Position numbers and translations under genes: made by a program. Source: Prevotella sp. ne3005 (lineage in GTDB: Bacteria > Bacteroidota > Bacteroidia > Bacteroidales > Bacteroidaceae). Taken from it: a stretch of DNA of 64,000 nucleotides. The notes below the pieces were generated by a model. That model had not been told where the DNA came from, ran no database searches, and saw only the letters and a list, made by a program, of their open reading frames with translations. Numbering within the stretch: the stretch's first letter is position 1; every line of letters begins with the position of its first letter. The stretch is taken from positions 640,006-704,005 of the forward strand of contig NZ_FOCK01000001.1 in assembly GCF_900110085.1 (NCBI RefSeq), read 5' to 3'. Shown here piece after piece: positions 19,920 to 29,423 of this stretch.

Positions 19920-20174
19920 CCAAGTCCCAAGTCCCAAATTGCAAAATTGCAAAATTGCAAAACGATTTTTCATTTCAGCCCAAATTCCACACTAAGAATA
20001 TATTATATATATATTATATTATTTATAATATAATATATATATAATATATTTAATATAAACTATTATTACTATCCCACTTCCCCCTAACCTCTCGACTCCC
20101 CTTGACCAAGACGTCCCCTAATCACATTTTGATTTTTGTTTTTGCAATTTTGCAATTTGGGACTTGGGACTTGG
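19920..20174. repeat. 35-bp inverted repeat enclosing a 25-bp AT hairpin
   Basis: The outer arms 19920-19954 and 20140-20174 are perfect reverse complements over 35 bp and are themselves built from AAGTCCC heptamers and TTGCAAAA octamers (inverted as TTGGGAC and TTTTGCAA). Inside, 19997-20021 and 20026-20050 form a perfect 25-bp A/T-only stem with a TTTA loop. No coding frame lies between. Confidence 0.9.
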
Positions 20175-20241
20175 GACTAGGGACTAGGACTGTACTACCC
20201 TTGAAAAAGTCGAATGGTTTCTTAAGAAAAACAAGTTTTTC

Positions 20242-20273
20242 TTTGGCCGTTTGCGATTTTTTATGTATCTTTG
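20242..20273 (+). promoter_or_regulatory. Promoter upstream of the first large secreted protein
   Basis: TTTG (20242-20245), a 20-nt spacer and TATCTTTG (20266-20273) match the consensus. It would give a leader of about 130 nt before the ATG at 20411. A second -7 box lies at 20361-20368. Confidence 0.75.
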
Positions 20274-20360
20274 CAGGCGAAACACGGGAAAAAGGCACTT
20301 TGTAAGAAAATGCAGACAAGATTGGAAGAAAATGTTCACTGACCTACCGAAAAATCTTCG

Positions 20361-20368
20361 TACCTTTG
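20361..20368 (+). promoter_or_regulatory. Second -7 box before the large secreted protein
   Basis: TACCTTTG, 42 nt before the ATG. No TTTG is found at the -33 position. Confidence 0.5.
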
Positions 20369-20410
20369 CACCCGACAAGCTGAATTAATAACAAAAAAAA
20401 TAAAACCATT

Positions 20411-23400
20411 ATGAGAAAACTGTTACTCAACCCCACTCCACTCTTCAGGAAGCTACGACAGCTCTCCATGTTACTAACACTCCTCCTCGTGCCATTAGGA
20501 GCACTGGGACAAACCATCACGGTTGCAGGCATATCCCCTGATGGTCAAACCGGAGCAATCGAAGGAGCCAACATCACCGGTACAGTGTCTTACAACTCCT
20601 CCAGCAACACTCTCACAATGACTGGTGCTACCATTAATGGTAATATCACGTGGACGGGCGCTGGCAACAACCCAGACCTTACAATTCAGATGTCTGGCAA
20701 AAACACTGTTAATGGCGACATAGGATCTACTAACGCAGCAGCAACATGCAGTCTACATATTAAAAAGATTACCGATGCAGAAAGTGCAACACTAAAATAC
20801 ACCGGCAGTATCTCTAGGTTTATAACTGATCCCGATACCGGCTTTAAGCAATTTGACATCACTGACGGCAACACCACTTATCACTATTACACTACAGCAG
20901 CCGTGTACGAGCTTATGGTTGGCGGCATACAAGTGCATAACATTGAAAGCGAGCTTGGTTACAAGGACAATATTTTCCAGAATAATGGGACTCCAACCGC
21001 CACATTCGATGGAACGAACATAATCACACTCAATGGTGCGACACTGACAAACAAGATATCTTGGAAGGCTGACAATAACCTCACGATCAAGATCAATGGT
21101 GAGAATTCAATCCCTTACATTTCTTATGATGGCAATGGCACTACCGCACCTCAGATATCATTCACGGCAGGTGGCGAAAATTGTTCACTAATATTAAACG
21201 GTAATGGCTTAATCACGGGATTCTATAATGACGATGCACCCACTATGATTGGTTTGTATTGGATTCCCACTTGGAATAACGGCAGTATTACCTCAGCCAC
21301 TATAACAAATTCAATATTGGGTGGTGGCGCAGGCACAGAGGGATCACCATTCATTATTAGTACATTCGAACATTTGAAGACCTTCGCTACATACGTCAAT
21401 AATGACATATTGAGCACTGAGTACATCAAACTCGGTGGGAACATTGATTGCACGAACCAGACTGGTTTCGAACCAATAGGTAATAATAACAAAAGTTTCG
21501 TCGGAACCTTTGATGGAGACAAAAAAACCATTACAGGATTAATATTCAGCGCTACAAATCCAGATGGCGTTGCAGGACTCTTTGGAAATATTGGCAGAAT
21601 CAATCAGAATACTGACGTAATCACCAGAGGAACCGTAAAGAACCTCACTCTCAACAGTTGTCAATTCGGGAATGGAAACCGAAATGGTGCCATTGCCGGT
21701 TATTTGAACTACGGAACAATTGAGAATTGCACAGTCACCTCTTGTACTATTAGCAGTGGTAATTCACAAAGCACTAATTCTGGTGGTATTACAGGAATGG
21801 TCTTTAATGGCGTTGTAAAAGATTGCACCGTCAATGGTGGTGTAATAACTTCTTCCACCACAGATTCAAATAATGGTGATGTTGTTGCCGGAGGTATTGC
21901 TGGTTATGTTTATGGTGGATCTGAAATCAACGGATGTACAGTTACTGACGTTGAAATCAATAGTACATGCAATTTAAATGGTAACGGACATAATAGTTAC
22001 TCCGGAGGTATTGTGGGATGGGATGAGGATAACAGCGGAAGTTTCCCCGTCATTTCCGGGAATTCTGTTACAGGCACAACTACAGTCAACAGTGCCGATA
22101 ATGTGGGTGACAATGATAACAAATCTCACGCAGGAGCAATTTTGGGTCTTGATAAAGATGAGTCTTTCACGAATATCAGTAGTAATTATTACGATAAAAC
22201 CGTCTCTACTTCTACCAAGGAAGGTGACGCAGCTGCTGAAGTAAAGAGCGGGCAAACCGAGCGCGGTATTGGAAGTAATAGTTCTGGAAACGGTATTTCC
22301 GACGAAATAGGCAAAGTGGAACTTGCCGGCACGAAGAAGATTACAATTACGCCATCATTAATAGGGGGAGAATCCCACGCAAAAGAAGGCACTTATTATT
22401 TGTCAGTGGATAACCAAAGCAATAACACCTATGATGTCTATGCCCTGCCTGGAAATGAAGTTGGAATCAATGCAACTCCTATTGAAGGCTATAAGCCAAG
22501 GCTGACCCTGAGTGACGTAAACATTAATGTAGCTTCTGAGGAAATAAAAAATAACGGAGCTTACGATCATACAGAATTCACATTCACGATGCCTGATGCG
22601 GATCTGACGGCGAATGTGGATTGGGATGAATTATACAATTTGTGGATTGGAGACACTCAGGTGACGAGTAACAATGCAGCCCACATTCTTGGAGAAAACA
22701 ATACGACAGTAACATTCACCGCAGCAGATCCCAATTTACAGACTTCTGCTAACACACTAACGCTGAATGGTGCCACGCTGACAGTCCCTGTGAAGGTAGG
22801 CTTGGCTAGACTGACGATTGATATCAAGGGCACCAACAGCATTACCACGAATACCACTTGTATTCAGAATGTCTCTGCAAAAGTTGTGCCTTCTCTGACC
22901 TTTAAGTCGACCAGCGACGTAGTGGGCAATCTGACGCTAAAGAATACAGATGACAGCAATACAGGTGTGATTAGCAGTGGCTTCTCTGGAAATTTCACGA
23001 TTAGTAATGAACTCACTCTGTTGACATCTGGCAATTACACATTATCGGACGGCGAAGTTCATGAAGCTCAGCTTGTACCTTTTTACGGTGTTCAGGTTGG
23101 TGAGACGCTTGTCCATGCAGGCAATGCTACTGATGTGTTGGGTGATGGTACGATAAGTTTCAATAAGAATACCAGTACATTGACGCTGAATAATGCCAAT
23201 GCTGGTGCTCTTAGCACTTCGCTCGCCCAACTGACGGTAGAGCTGGTAGGTGATAACACAATTTCTGCGGGTGACGACCCAGCATTCCAGAGTTCAAGTG
23301 GTAATGCTGTTTTAATCAGTATCCAGTCTACGGCCGAAGAGAAAGGTAACTTGACGATGAATTGTAATACGGGTGGCAGCTTCTTTGGTAACCACGTAAC

Positions 23401-25330
23401 ATTGCACGTCATTAATCCCCTGGATGTCGTATCAGGTAGTTTGACTGGAAGCGGCACGGTAATCATAGGTGAGTATTATAATTTAGATGTTGCTGGAACG
23501 ATGGTTTCCTTCCTGAACAAGGATAATGTTTTGGGAGATAACAAGATTACTTTCACCCCCAGCAGCAATACCCTCACCCTGAATGGAGCAACAATTGGTG
23601 ATGGAGGTATTAATTACAGGGGAGAAACAGACTTTACCATTGCCTTAAATGGTTCAAACAGTATTGTAAATACGGGTGGTACCGCTGCAATTTTCGCTAA
23701 CACACAGACAACTTACTCATTTAATTTTGTAAAAGCTACAGGAGCAAGCAGTGCAGAATTGTCATTAAAATGGGGATCTGGTAATATCGCCATCTCTGCC
23801 GAAAGGCCAACTCTTGGTAGTGGTCTTTATTGGAAACCAATTGAAGAAACGACTTTGATCATCACAGATGATCCTGAGTTCATCATTATTGATGATTATG
23901 CCATGACAGATACAAGAACAACCATCAATGGCACTAGTGGTACAATAACCTACAACCCAACAGACAAGGTTCTGACCTTGAATGGCTTTACGAAAGAATT
24001 CGGTGCTAAGCACGCCATTAAGACTGGTGTCACAGGACTGAAAGTAAAACTGACAGGAGAAAGCACTATTAATTGTGCTGCTGATTCTACTGTTTTCTAT
24101 GCTTTTAGCAGCTCCGCATCGATACAGTTCGTAAAAGTTGATGCTACCTCCAAACTCAATATGGTAGGAACAGCCATTGATAAATTTGCGGATGGCAGCG
24201 TCACCTACGACGGATTGGTTTTATATTCCGATAATTATATTGCCATTCCCGAGCCTCCAACAATGGCCTTAAATAGTAACGACAAGGTGGAACTGACAAT
24301 AACTTATTCGGGTGGTACTATTGCCACGAAATACTCCATTGACTATGCTGACGAGACGGCTGACGTAACAAATGCCACGTACTCTGATCCATTCGAAATG
24401 GCTGCTCCCGGTACAGTTACTGCCTGGGTTGAGGCCAATGGTACTACAACCAGCACTGTTAAGGGTAAGCATTTCGGCTACGAGAGCAAAACGTTTACGA
24501 TGAAGAGTGGTGAAACGAAGGCCGTAGTATTAGCACCAGCCATTGAGGCTTCCGACAACATTGCCCTTGCAGACAACCCGTATGCCAGCGATGCTGAAGG
24601 AGTAGCAACCCTTAGCGCAGGAGAGACTGCTCCTAATGCCGTTATCAATGCCATTAGCATAGGAAAGGCAAATCTGAGCACGACATTGGCAAATACCAAT
24701 GCCCAAGAACATACGGTCATCCTGAATAAGGATAACAAGTTTACCATAGAGGTCAATGTGGGAGCTATCATGGAAGGCATAACCTTCGCCCCCAATATGC
24801 TCTACGCCACCTATTGTAATACAACAGACAAGAACATGACGGTGCCGGAAGGACTGACAGCCTATGCCGTTACAGGAACCGAGGGTAACAACGTAACAAC
24901 TGAAGTTGTGGAGTTCCTGCCCATGAATGTACCCCTGTTGTTGATGCGCAGCAACGCCAGCACAGAAGTGGGAATGTCTCTGGTGTATGATGGTACAGCA
25001 ACGGCTCCTGCGACGAATATTCTGAATTTTACCAATAGCGACCTCACTACTACAGGTAAGGAATATGTGCTTTACAATGACGAGTTTGTGAAGGCTACAA
25101 GCACGATTCGTCAAAACCATTGCTATTTGTTCATTACAAATCCTGCTCCTACACGCGGATATTACAGCATTGGTAATGGCAACGATGGCTCGACAGCCAT
25201 AGACGATACGCTGATTGATAACGAGGAGACGACAAATGATGACTGGTACGACCTGCAGGGACGTAGGATTCAGAAGCCTACCAAGGCCGGCATCTATATC
25301 GTGAACGGAAAGAAAATGATTGTTAAATAA
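20411..25330 (+). CDS. Large secreted repeat protein with GLUG region and C-terminal sorting-like tail
   Basis: 1639 residues. A long signal peptide (1-34, ending GALGQ) precedes a module of about 110-140 residues that recurs about six times (near 36-100, 166-280, 741-880, 891-1010, 1022-1140 and 1157-1275). Its core is 'Y.L.v.gtqV......N.LG...itf....nTLTLNGAti.....LtI.l.G.NsI'. Between the second and third copies lies a Gly/Asn-rich GLUG-motif region (about 300-590; GGIAGYVYGG, GGIVGWDED). A chitobiase C-terminal-like domain may sit near 1280-1356. The last residues WYDLQGRRIQKP...GIYIVNGKKMIVK are the tail common to Prevotella secreted proteins and similar to type IX secretion signals. Probably surface-exposed; ligand or function unknown. 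Confidence 0.85.
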   Translation: MRKLLLNPTPLFRKLRQLSMLLTLLLVPLGALGQTITVAGISPDGQTGAIEGANITGTVSYNSSSNTLTMTGATINGNITWTGAGNNPDLTIQMSGKNTVNGDIGSTNAAATCSLHIKKITDAESATLKYTGSISRFITDPDTGFKQFDITDGNTTYHYYTTAAVYELMVGGIQVHNIESELGYKDNIFQNNGTPTATFDGTNIITLNGATLTNKISWKADNNLTIKINGENSIPYISYDGNGTTAPQISFTAGGENCSLILNGNGLITGFYNDDAPTMIGLYWIPTWNNGSITSATITNSILGGGAGTEGSPFIISTFEHLKTFATYVNNDILSTEYIKLGGNIDCTNQTGFEPIGNNNKSFVGTFDGDKKTITGLIFSATNPDGVAGLFGNIGRINQNTDVITRGTVKNLTLNSCQFGNGNRNGAIAGYLNYGTIENCTVTSCTISSGNSQSTNSGGITGMVFNGVVKDCTVNGGVITSSTTDSNNGDVVAGGIAGYVYGGSEINGCTVTDVEINSTCNLNGNGHNSYSGGIVGWDEDNSGSFPVISGNSVTGTTTVNSADNVGDNDNKSHAGAILGLDKDESFTNISSNYYDKTVSTSTKEGDAAAEVKSGQTERGIGSNSSGNGISDEIGKVELAGTKKITITPSLIGGESHAKEGTYYLSVDNQSNNTYDVYALPGNEVGINATPIEGYKPRLTLSDVNINVASEEIKNNGAYDHTEFTFTMPDADLTANVDWDELYNLWIGDTQVTSNNAAHILGENNTTVTFTAADPNLQTSANTLTLNGATLTVPVKVGLARLTIDIKGTNSITTNTTCIQNVSAKVVPSLTFKSTSDVVGNLTLKNTDDSNTGVISSGFSGNFTISNELTLLTSGNYTLSDGEVHEAQLVPFYGVQVGETLVHAGNATDVLGDGTISFNKNTSTLTLNNANAGALSTSLAQLTVELVGDNTISAGDDPAFQSSSGNAVLISIQSTAEEKGNLTMNCNTGGSFFGNHVTLHVINPLDVVSGSLTGSGTVIIGEYYNLDVAGTMVSFLNKDNVLGDNKITFTPSSNTLTLNGATIGDGGINYRGETDFTIALNGSNSIVNTGGTAAIFANTQTTYSFNFVKATGASSAELSLKWGSGNIAISAERPTLGSGLYWKPIEETTLIITDDPEFIIIDDYAMTDTRTTINGTSGTITYNPTDKVLTLNGFTKEFGAKHAIKTGVTGLKVKLTGESTINCAADSTVFYAFSSSASIQFVKVDATSKLNMVGTAIDKFADGSVTYDGLVLYSDNYIAIPEPPTMALNSNDKVELTITYSGGTIATKYSIDYADETADVTNATYSDPFEMAAPGTVTAWVEANGTTTSTVKGKHFGYESKTFTMKSGETKAVVLAPAIEASDNIALADNPYASDAEGVATLSAGETAPNAVINAISIGKANLSTTLANTNAQEHTVILNKDNKFTIEVNVGAIMEGITFAPNMLYATYCNTTDKNMTVPEGLTAYAVTGTEGNNVTTEVVEFLPMNVPLLLMRSNASTEVGMSLVYDGTATAPATNILNFTNSDLTTTGKEYVLYNDEFVKATSTIRQNHCYLFITNPAPTRGYYSIGNGNDGSTAIDDTLIDNEETTNDDWYDLQGRRIQKPTKAGIYIVNGKKMIVK

Positions 25331-25332
25331 AT

Positions 25333-25340
25333 AAAGGAGG
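25333..25340 (+). promoter_or_regulatory. Strong Shine-Dalgarno for the second secreted protein
   Basis: AAAGGAGG is 7 nt before the ATG at 25348. Such a perfect ribosome site is uncommon in Bacteroidetes; it lies in the 17-nt gap after the preceding stop and supports re-initiation within one operon. Confidence 0.75.
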
Positions 25341-25347
25341 ACTCACA

Positions 25348-28182
25348 ATGAAGAACTATATAAAATCACTGATTATCATCGTAGCCCTGCTTGGCAGCAT
25401 GAACGCTTTGGCAGAGGGGACAATCAAAGTTAATGGCGTAACCGTGACTTCGACGGCAACCGCACTGGATAATAACGGAAACGCCGCCTCAGCCAGCATT
25501 GCCAACGGGAAGTGTACGCTCACCATGATACCCAACGGGAGCTATTATATTACCGCAGATGACATCTCTGCCATTAAAACCATCGACGGCAAGAATGCCC
25601 AGACCCGTACACCGGGCATCGATACTCCCGTCACCATCACGGCAACCGATGATTCGGCCGACCCTAGTACTGAGACATCGTATACATTCGACGTGACGGA
25701 TGCAAATTACGACTACGAAGTGACGGCCATCTTCCAAAGCCGAATAAGCGTGGAGAATGCAACGGTGGAAGTGGCCGATGGAACCTATACCTATACTGGA
25801 TCTGCCATCAAGCCCGATGTGACCATAACCGTTGGAGGCGTCGGTCTGACAAAGGGCACCGACTACAATGTGGCTTATTTGGACAGCATCAATGCAGGAA
25901 CAGGTAAGGTCATCATATATGGTGTCCGTAAATATATGGGGCAGAAGGGCTCGACGAGTAGCCCCGCCGCCACCTATACCATCAGCCCGAAGTCCATCGC
26001 TGATGTGACCATCACCCTGTCGCCGGAGAGCTCTACATATAACGGCGAGAACCAGAAGCCAACGGTTACCGTGAAGGACGGAGAGACCAATCTGGTGCTC
26101 GACACTGACTATACACTCACCAACGAGGGCGGAACAGACGTTGGCAAATATACCGTAACCGTTACGGGTAAGGGCAATTATACTGGAGAAGCCAGCAAGG
26201 TGTACAGCATTACAGCCGCTACGATGGAAGTGACGGCTGAAGGCTATACAGGCACATACGACGGTCAGGCACACGGCATCACCGTTACGGCTCCTGAGGG
26301 CGCCACCATCAAGTATGGTACCGCAGAGGGCACCTACGACCTGACCACCAATCCCAGCTACACCAATGTTGGCACATACACCGTCTACTATCAGGTCAGC
26401 ATGGAAAACTACGCAGACGTGACGGGCTCAAAGAATGTGGTCATCAGCCAGGCAACTGTTACCCTATCCTATTCGGCTTCAACAGCTGAGGGTAAGATGG
26501 GCAAGGCATTTACGGCGCCCACACTGAACAACCCGAGTCAGGTGGCTGTGACCTATAGCAGTTCGAATACGGAGGTGGCCACCATCGGCACCGATGGAGC
26601 CGTGACGCTGAAAGGTCCCGGAAAGACAACCATCACAGCGACCTTTGCCGGCAACGACAACTACGCAAGTGCCACAGCGAGCTACGAACTGACCGTAGGC
26701 AAGCAACAGGATGCAGGCCTCTCGTGGACTGATGAGGGTATGGAGTATTATATAGGCGACTACTGGTATGGACCTAGGCTGAATAACCCGAATAATCTTA
26801 AAGTAAAGTACGAGAGTAGCGACGAAGATGTGGCTACCATCGATGAGAATGGTGTTATTACGGTTCTCGGTGTAGGAGACACTTGGATCATGGCCATCTT
26901 TGAAGGTAGCGATGAGTATGAGCCGCAGACCGTCAGATACGGACTATTTGTGAAAGAGAGATATAACCTCTGGGTAGACGGAACACAGGTGACGTCGGAC
27001 AACCACAGGGATATCCTTGGCGACGGACAGTTCTTCTATGACGAGGATAAGAAGATGCTGGTGGTTACAAACAGCACCAAGGCGGTGGACATAGAGAACC
27101 GCAAGGGCGACCTGACCATCTTCCTGAACGGTAGCAGCAAGCTGGGCCGAATCTTCTTCAATAAGGGAGAGACAGACAATAGCGGTAAGCTGACGATCAC
27201 CACCTATGAGAACATCCCCGGTACCACTACGCTGGAGACGAGCGATGCTAACGGAGTGATCAGCGGATTCAGCAGCCTTACCATCGACGAGGATTCATAT
27301 ACGTTCCTGCTCGACCCGACAAAAGGACAGTACCAGGGCGGCAAGCTGGTGACAGCAGAGGGCGCTGTAGCGCAAACAGCCATCATCGGACAGTATATCA
27401 AGCCTCTCGTCAACGGACAGACCGTGACCTTCCCCCCAGGAGATTTTGACATAGAGAACCTGACCAACGCTGTGATCAAGGACCTGCTCATGACACTACT
27501 CATGGACCTTGGAACCTCGCAGGTGGAAACGGACGATGACTATTACGACCCCTTGGAGAATTGTATCGTGCTGAACAACCTGAACAGCACCAACGGTGTG
27601 GCCGTTGTGGTGGATAATGTGCAGAAAGGCCAGTATATACCAGGTAGTTCAGATTTTGCCGCAGCATTCAAGGGCGGTATCACCTTCATGGTGCCCAACG
27701 GCGAAGGAAAGATCATCTTGAACGTTCAGACGGAGCCGGGCTACAAGCTGATGCTGATGATTGACAATGGCATACCGACGGAGATCGTCAAGAATGAGCG
27801 AGGCGACGTGGAGGTTGACTACAACGTGGAGAAACCCACCTACTGCTTCCTCTATCTGGAAAAGACAGCCGACACACGCGGCACCCGTATCGGTAAGCGT
27901 GAGAAGTCGCACGGAAAGGTGTTCTCGCTGAAGGTTTCACCAGCCAAGTCACTCAGCACCAACCCGCTGGGCGGAGTGCCGGGATTCCCCGATTCGAAGA
28001 CTCCTGAGGTTGATACGTTTGGCGAGGACGACCCCACAGGCATCAACGAGATCAAGGTGGAGACGGACAACACCCTTGAGAGTAACGAAGACAACTGGTA
28101 CGACCTGCAGGGACGCAGGATAGACAAGCCTACCAAGGCAGGCATCTATATCCAGAACAGAAAGAAGATCGTGATCAGATAA
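25348..28182 (+). CDS. Secreted protein with MBG-like and Ig-like repeats and sorting-like tail
   Basis: 944 residues with a signal peptide (1-22). Three MBG-type repeats lie at about 133-212, 215-289 and 291-368 (Y.G....PtVtvkdG.t.L....DYt....ggt.vG.YtvtvtGkGNYtG). Two bacterial Ig-like (BIG_2) repeats are at about 370-450 and 455-535 (SSNTEVATIGTDGAVTLKG). At about 539-650 is one copy of the module that is repeated in the upstream neighbour (YNLWVDGTQVTSDNHRDILG). It ends with WYDLQGRRIDKP...GIYIQNRKKIVIR. The gene follows the first secreted protein by 17 nt and is its operon partner. Probably a surface or extracellular adhesive protein; function not known. Confidence 0.87.
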   Translation: MKNYIKSLIIIVALLGSMNALAEGTIKVNGVTVTSTATALDNNGNAASASIANGKCTLTMIPNGSYYITADDISAIKTIDGKNAQTRTPGIDTPVTITATDDSADPSTETSYTFDVTDANYDYEVTAIFQSRISVENATVEVADGTYTYTGSAIKPDVTITVGGVGLTKGTDYNVAYLDSINAGTGKVIIYGVRKYMGQKGSTSSPAATYTISPKSIADVTITLSPESSTYNGENQKPTVTVKDGETNLVLDTDYTLTNEGGTDVGKYTVTVTGKGNYTGEASKVYSITAATMEVTAEGYTGTYDGQAHGITVTAPEGATIKYGTAEGTYDLTTNPSYTNVGTYTVYYQVSMENYADVTGSKNVVISQATVTLSYSASTAEGKMGKAFTAPTLNNPSQVAVTYSSSNTEVATIGTDGAVTLKGPGKTTITATFAGNDNYASATASYELTVGKQQDAGLSWTDEGMEYYIGDYWYGPRLNNPNNLKVKYESSDEDVATIDENGVITVLGVGDTWIMAIFEGSDEYEPQTVRYGLFVKERYNLWVDGTQVTSDNHRDILGDGQFFYDEDKKMLVVTNSTKAVDIENRKGDLTIFLNGSSKLGRIFFNKGETDNSGKLTITTYENIPGTTTLETSDANGVISGFSSLTIDEDSYTFLLDPTKGQYQGGKLVTAEGAVAQTAIIGQYIKPLVNGQTVTFPPGDFDIENLTNAVIKDLLMTLLMDLGTSQVETDDDYYDPLENCIVLNNLNSTNGVAVVVDNVQKGQYIPGSSDFAAAFKGGITFMVPNGEGKIILNVQTEPGYKLMLMIDNGIPTEIVKNERGDVEVDYNVEKPTYCFLYLEKTADTRGTRIGKREKSHGKVFSLKVSPAKSLSTNPLGGVPGFPDSKTPEVDTFGEDDPTGINEIKVETDNTLESNEDNWYDLQGRRIDKPTKAGIYIQNRKKIVIR

Positions 28183-28190
28183 GTAAAACC

Positions 28191-28214
28191 AAAGGCTCCC
28201 AATCGGGAGCCTTT
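28191..28214. terminator. Bidirectional terminator between convergent genes
   Basis: AAAGGCTCCC, loop AATC, GGGAGCCTTT is a perfect 10-bp stem with flanking A/T runs. It separates the secreted protein (+) from the permease (-). Its 16-nt core GCTCCCAATCGGGAGC is identical to the one at 56753-56768. Confidence 0.93.
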
Positions 28215-28222
28215 AGTTTTGT

Positions 28223-29413
28223 TTACTTGCGGGGAAGGAGGAGATTCAGCAGAACACCGACGACAGCGGAGAGGCCTATGCCACTGATGGAGAACGTGCC
28301 AAAGGTGAGGATGGCACCTCCGATACCGATGGTCAGCGTGACGGAGGCGATGATGATATTGCGCGTCACGTCGAAGTCGATCTTATGCTGGATCATGTGC
28401 TGCACACCCACAGAAGCGATGGAGCCGAAGAGCAACAGCATGATGCCACCCAGAACGGCTGAGGGGATAGACTGCAGGAGGGCAGAGATCTTTCCGATGA
28501 CGGAAAAGACAATACCCGTAACGGCAGCGATGCGGATAACCTGCGGATGGGTGACACGCGTGATCTGCATGGCACCTGTCACCTCACTATAGGTGGTCAC
28601 TGGAGGACCGCCAACGAGAGAGGCGAAGAGACAAGCCAGTCCGTCGCCAAGCATCGTGCGATGCAATCCGGGGGATTTGATGAAGTCTTTCTCAGCCACA
28701 GCGCTCACCACATAGACATCACCGATATGCTCAATCACAGGGGCAATGGCCACAGGGATCATGAACACAAAGGGCTCCCAGGCAAACTGAGGCAGCTGGA
28801 AGTGGGCGATGCTGCCAGGCAAGGCAAACCAAGGAGCCGCAGCCACAGCAGAGAGATCGACGAGCCCCATGAAGAAGGCGACGATATAACCCACGACGAC
28901 ACCCACCACCACGGGAACAAGCTTGACAAGCCCCTTACCGAAGGTGAGCACGAGGATGGCGGTGATCAGCGAGATGAAGGCCAGAAGCCAGTTCTCCTTC
29001 GCCATGTTCACAGCAGCAGGAGAGAGCGAGAGGCCAATGAGAATGATGACAGGACCAACGACCACCGGAGGGAAGAGACGGGCAATAAGCGTATGCCCCT
29101 GCCACTTGATGAGGGCCGACATCACGAAGTAGACCAGCGCCACACCAGCGATACCGGCAATCGTACCCGGCATGCCCCACTGCTGGGAGGCAGAGATGAT
29201 AGGGGCGATGAAGGCGAAGCTGGAGCCAAGGAAGATGGGCACCTGGCCTTTAGTGACCAGATGGAAGATGAGCGTACCTACTCCAGCGGTAAAGAGCGCT
29301 GTAGCGGGGTCAAGACCTACAAGCAGGGGCACCAGAACCGTTGAGCCAAAGGCTACAAAGAGGAACTGGATGCCTACGATGGTCTTTCTGGAGGTTGAAA
29401 GTTCTTGGGTCAT
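28223..29413 (-). CDS. Uracil/xanthine permease of the NCS2 family
   Basis: 396 residues, mostly hydrophobic with about 12-14 predicted membrane segments. VAFGSTVLVPLLVGLDPATALFTAGVGTL and FLGSSFAFIAPI match UraA-type proton/uracil symporters, and FVFMIPVAIAPVIEHIGDVYVVSAV covers the substrate-binding region with its conserved Glu. It lies at the end of the surE-lpxB operon, after the DUF5020 gene. A role in uracil uptake is the best guess; the exact base cannot be told from sequence alone. Confidence 0.88.
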   Translation of the reverse strand: MTQELSTSRKTIVGIQFLFVAFGSTVLVPLLVGLDPATALFTAGVGTLIFHLVTKGQVPIFLGSSFAFIAPIISASQQWGMPGTIAGIAGVALVYFVMSALIKWQGHTLIARLFPPVVVGPVIILIGLSLSPAAVNMAKENWLLAFISLITAILVLTFGKGLVKLVPVVVGVVVGYIVAFFMGLVDLSAVAAAPWFALPGSIAHFQLPQFAWEPFVFMIPVAIAPVIEHIGDVYVVSAVAEKDFIKSPGLHRTMLGDGLACLFASLVGGPPVTTYSEVTGAMQITRVTHPQVIRIAAVTGIVFSVIGKISALLQSIPSAVLGGIMLLLFGSIASVGVQHMIQHKIDFDVTRNIIIASVTLTIGIGGAILTFGTFSISGIGLSAVVGVLLNLLLPRK

Positions 29414-29423
29414 TGTTGAGAGA

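Larger units (their letters stand above)
19735..20410. other. 676-bp gene-free region with repeats, nested palindrome and promoters
   Basis: No convincing coding frame is present; the short frame at 20102-20305 lies in repeat and promoter sequence. It holds a 22-bp-period palindrome array (19762-19838), a 35-bp inverted repeat enclosing a 25-bp hairpin (19920-20174), a promoter (20242-20273) and a second -7 box (20361-20368). Confidence 0.85.

Noticed and set aside
19920..20174. Invertible promoter element
   Set aside because: The inverted repeats could allow inversion, but no TTTG/TAnnTTTG promoter lies between the arms; the promoter is outside at 20242.
20102..20305. 67-codon frame upstream of the large secreted protein
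   Set aside because: It crosses the repeat arm and the promoter and has no plausible protein features.
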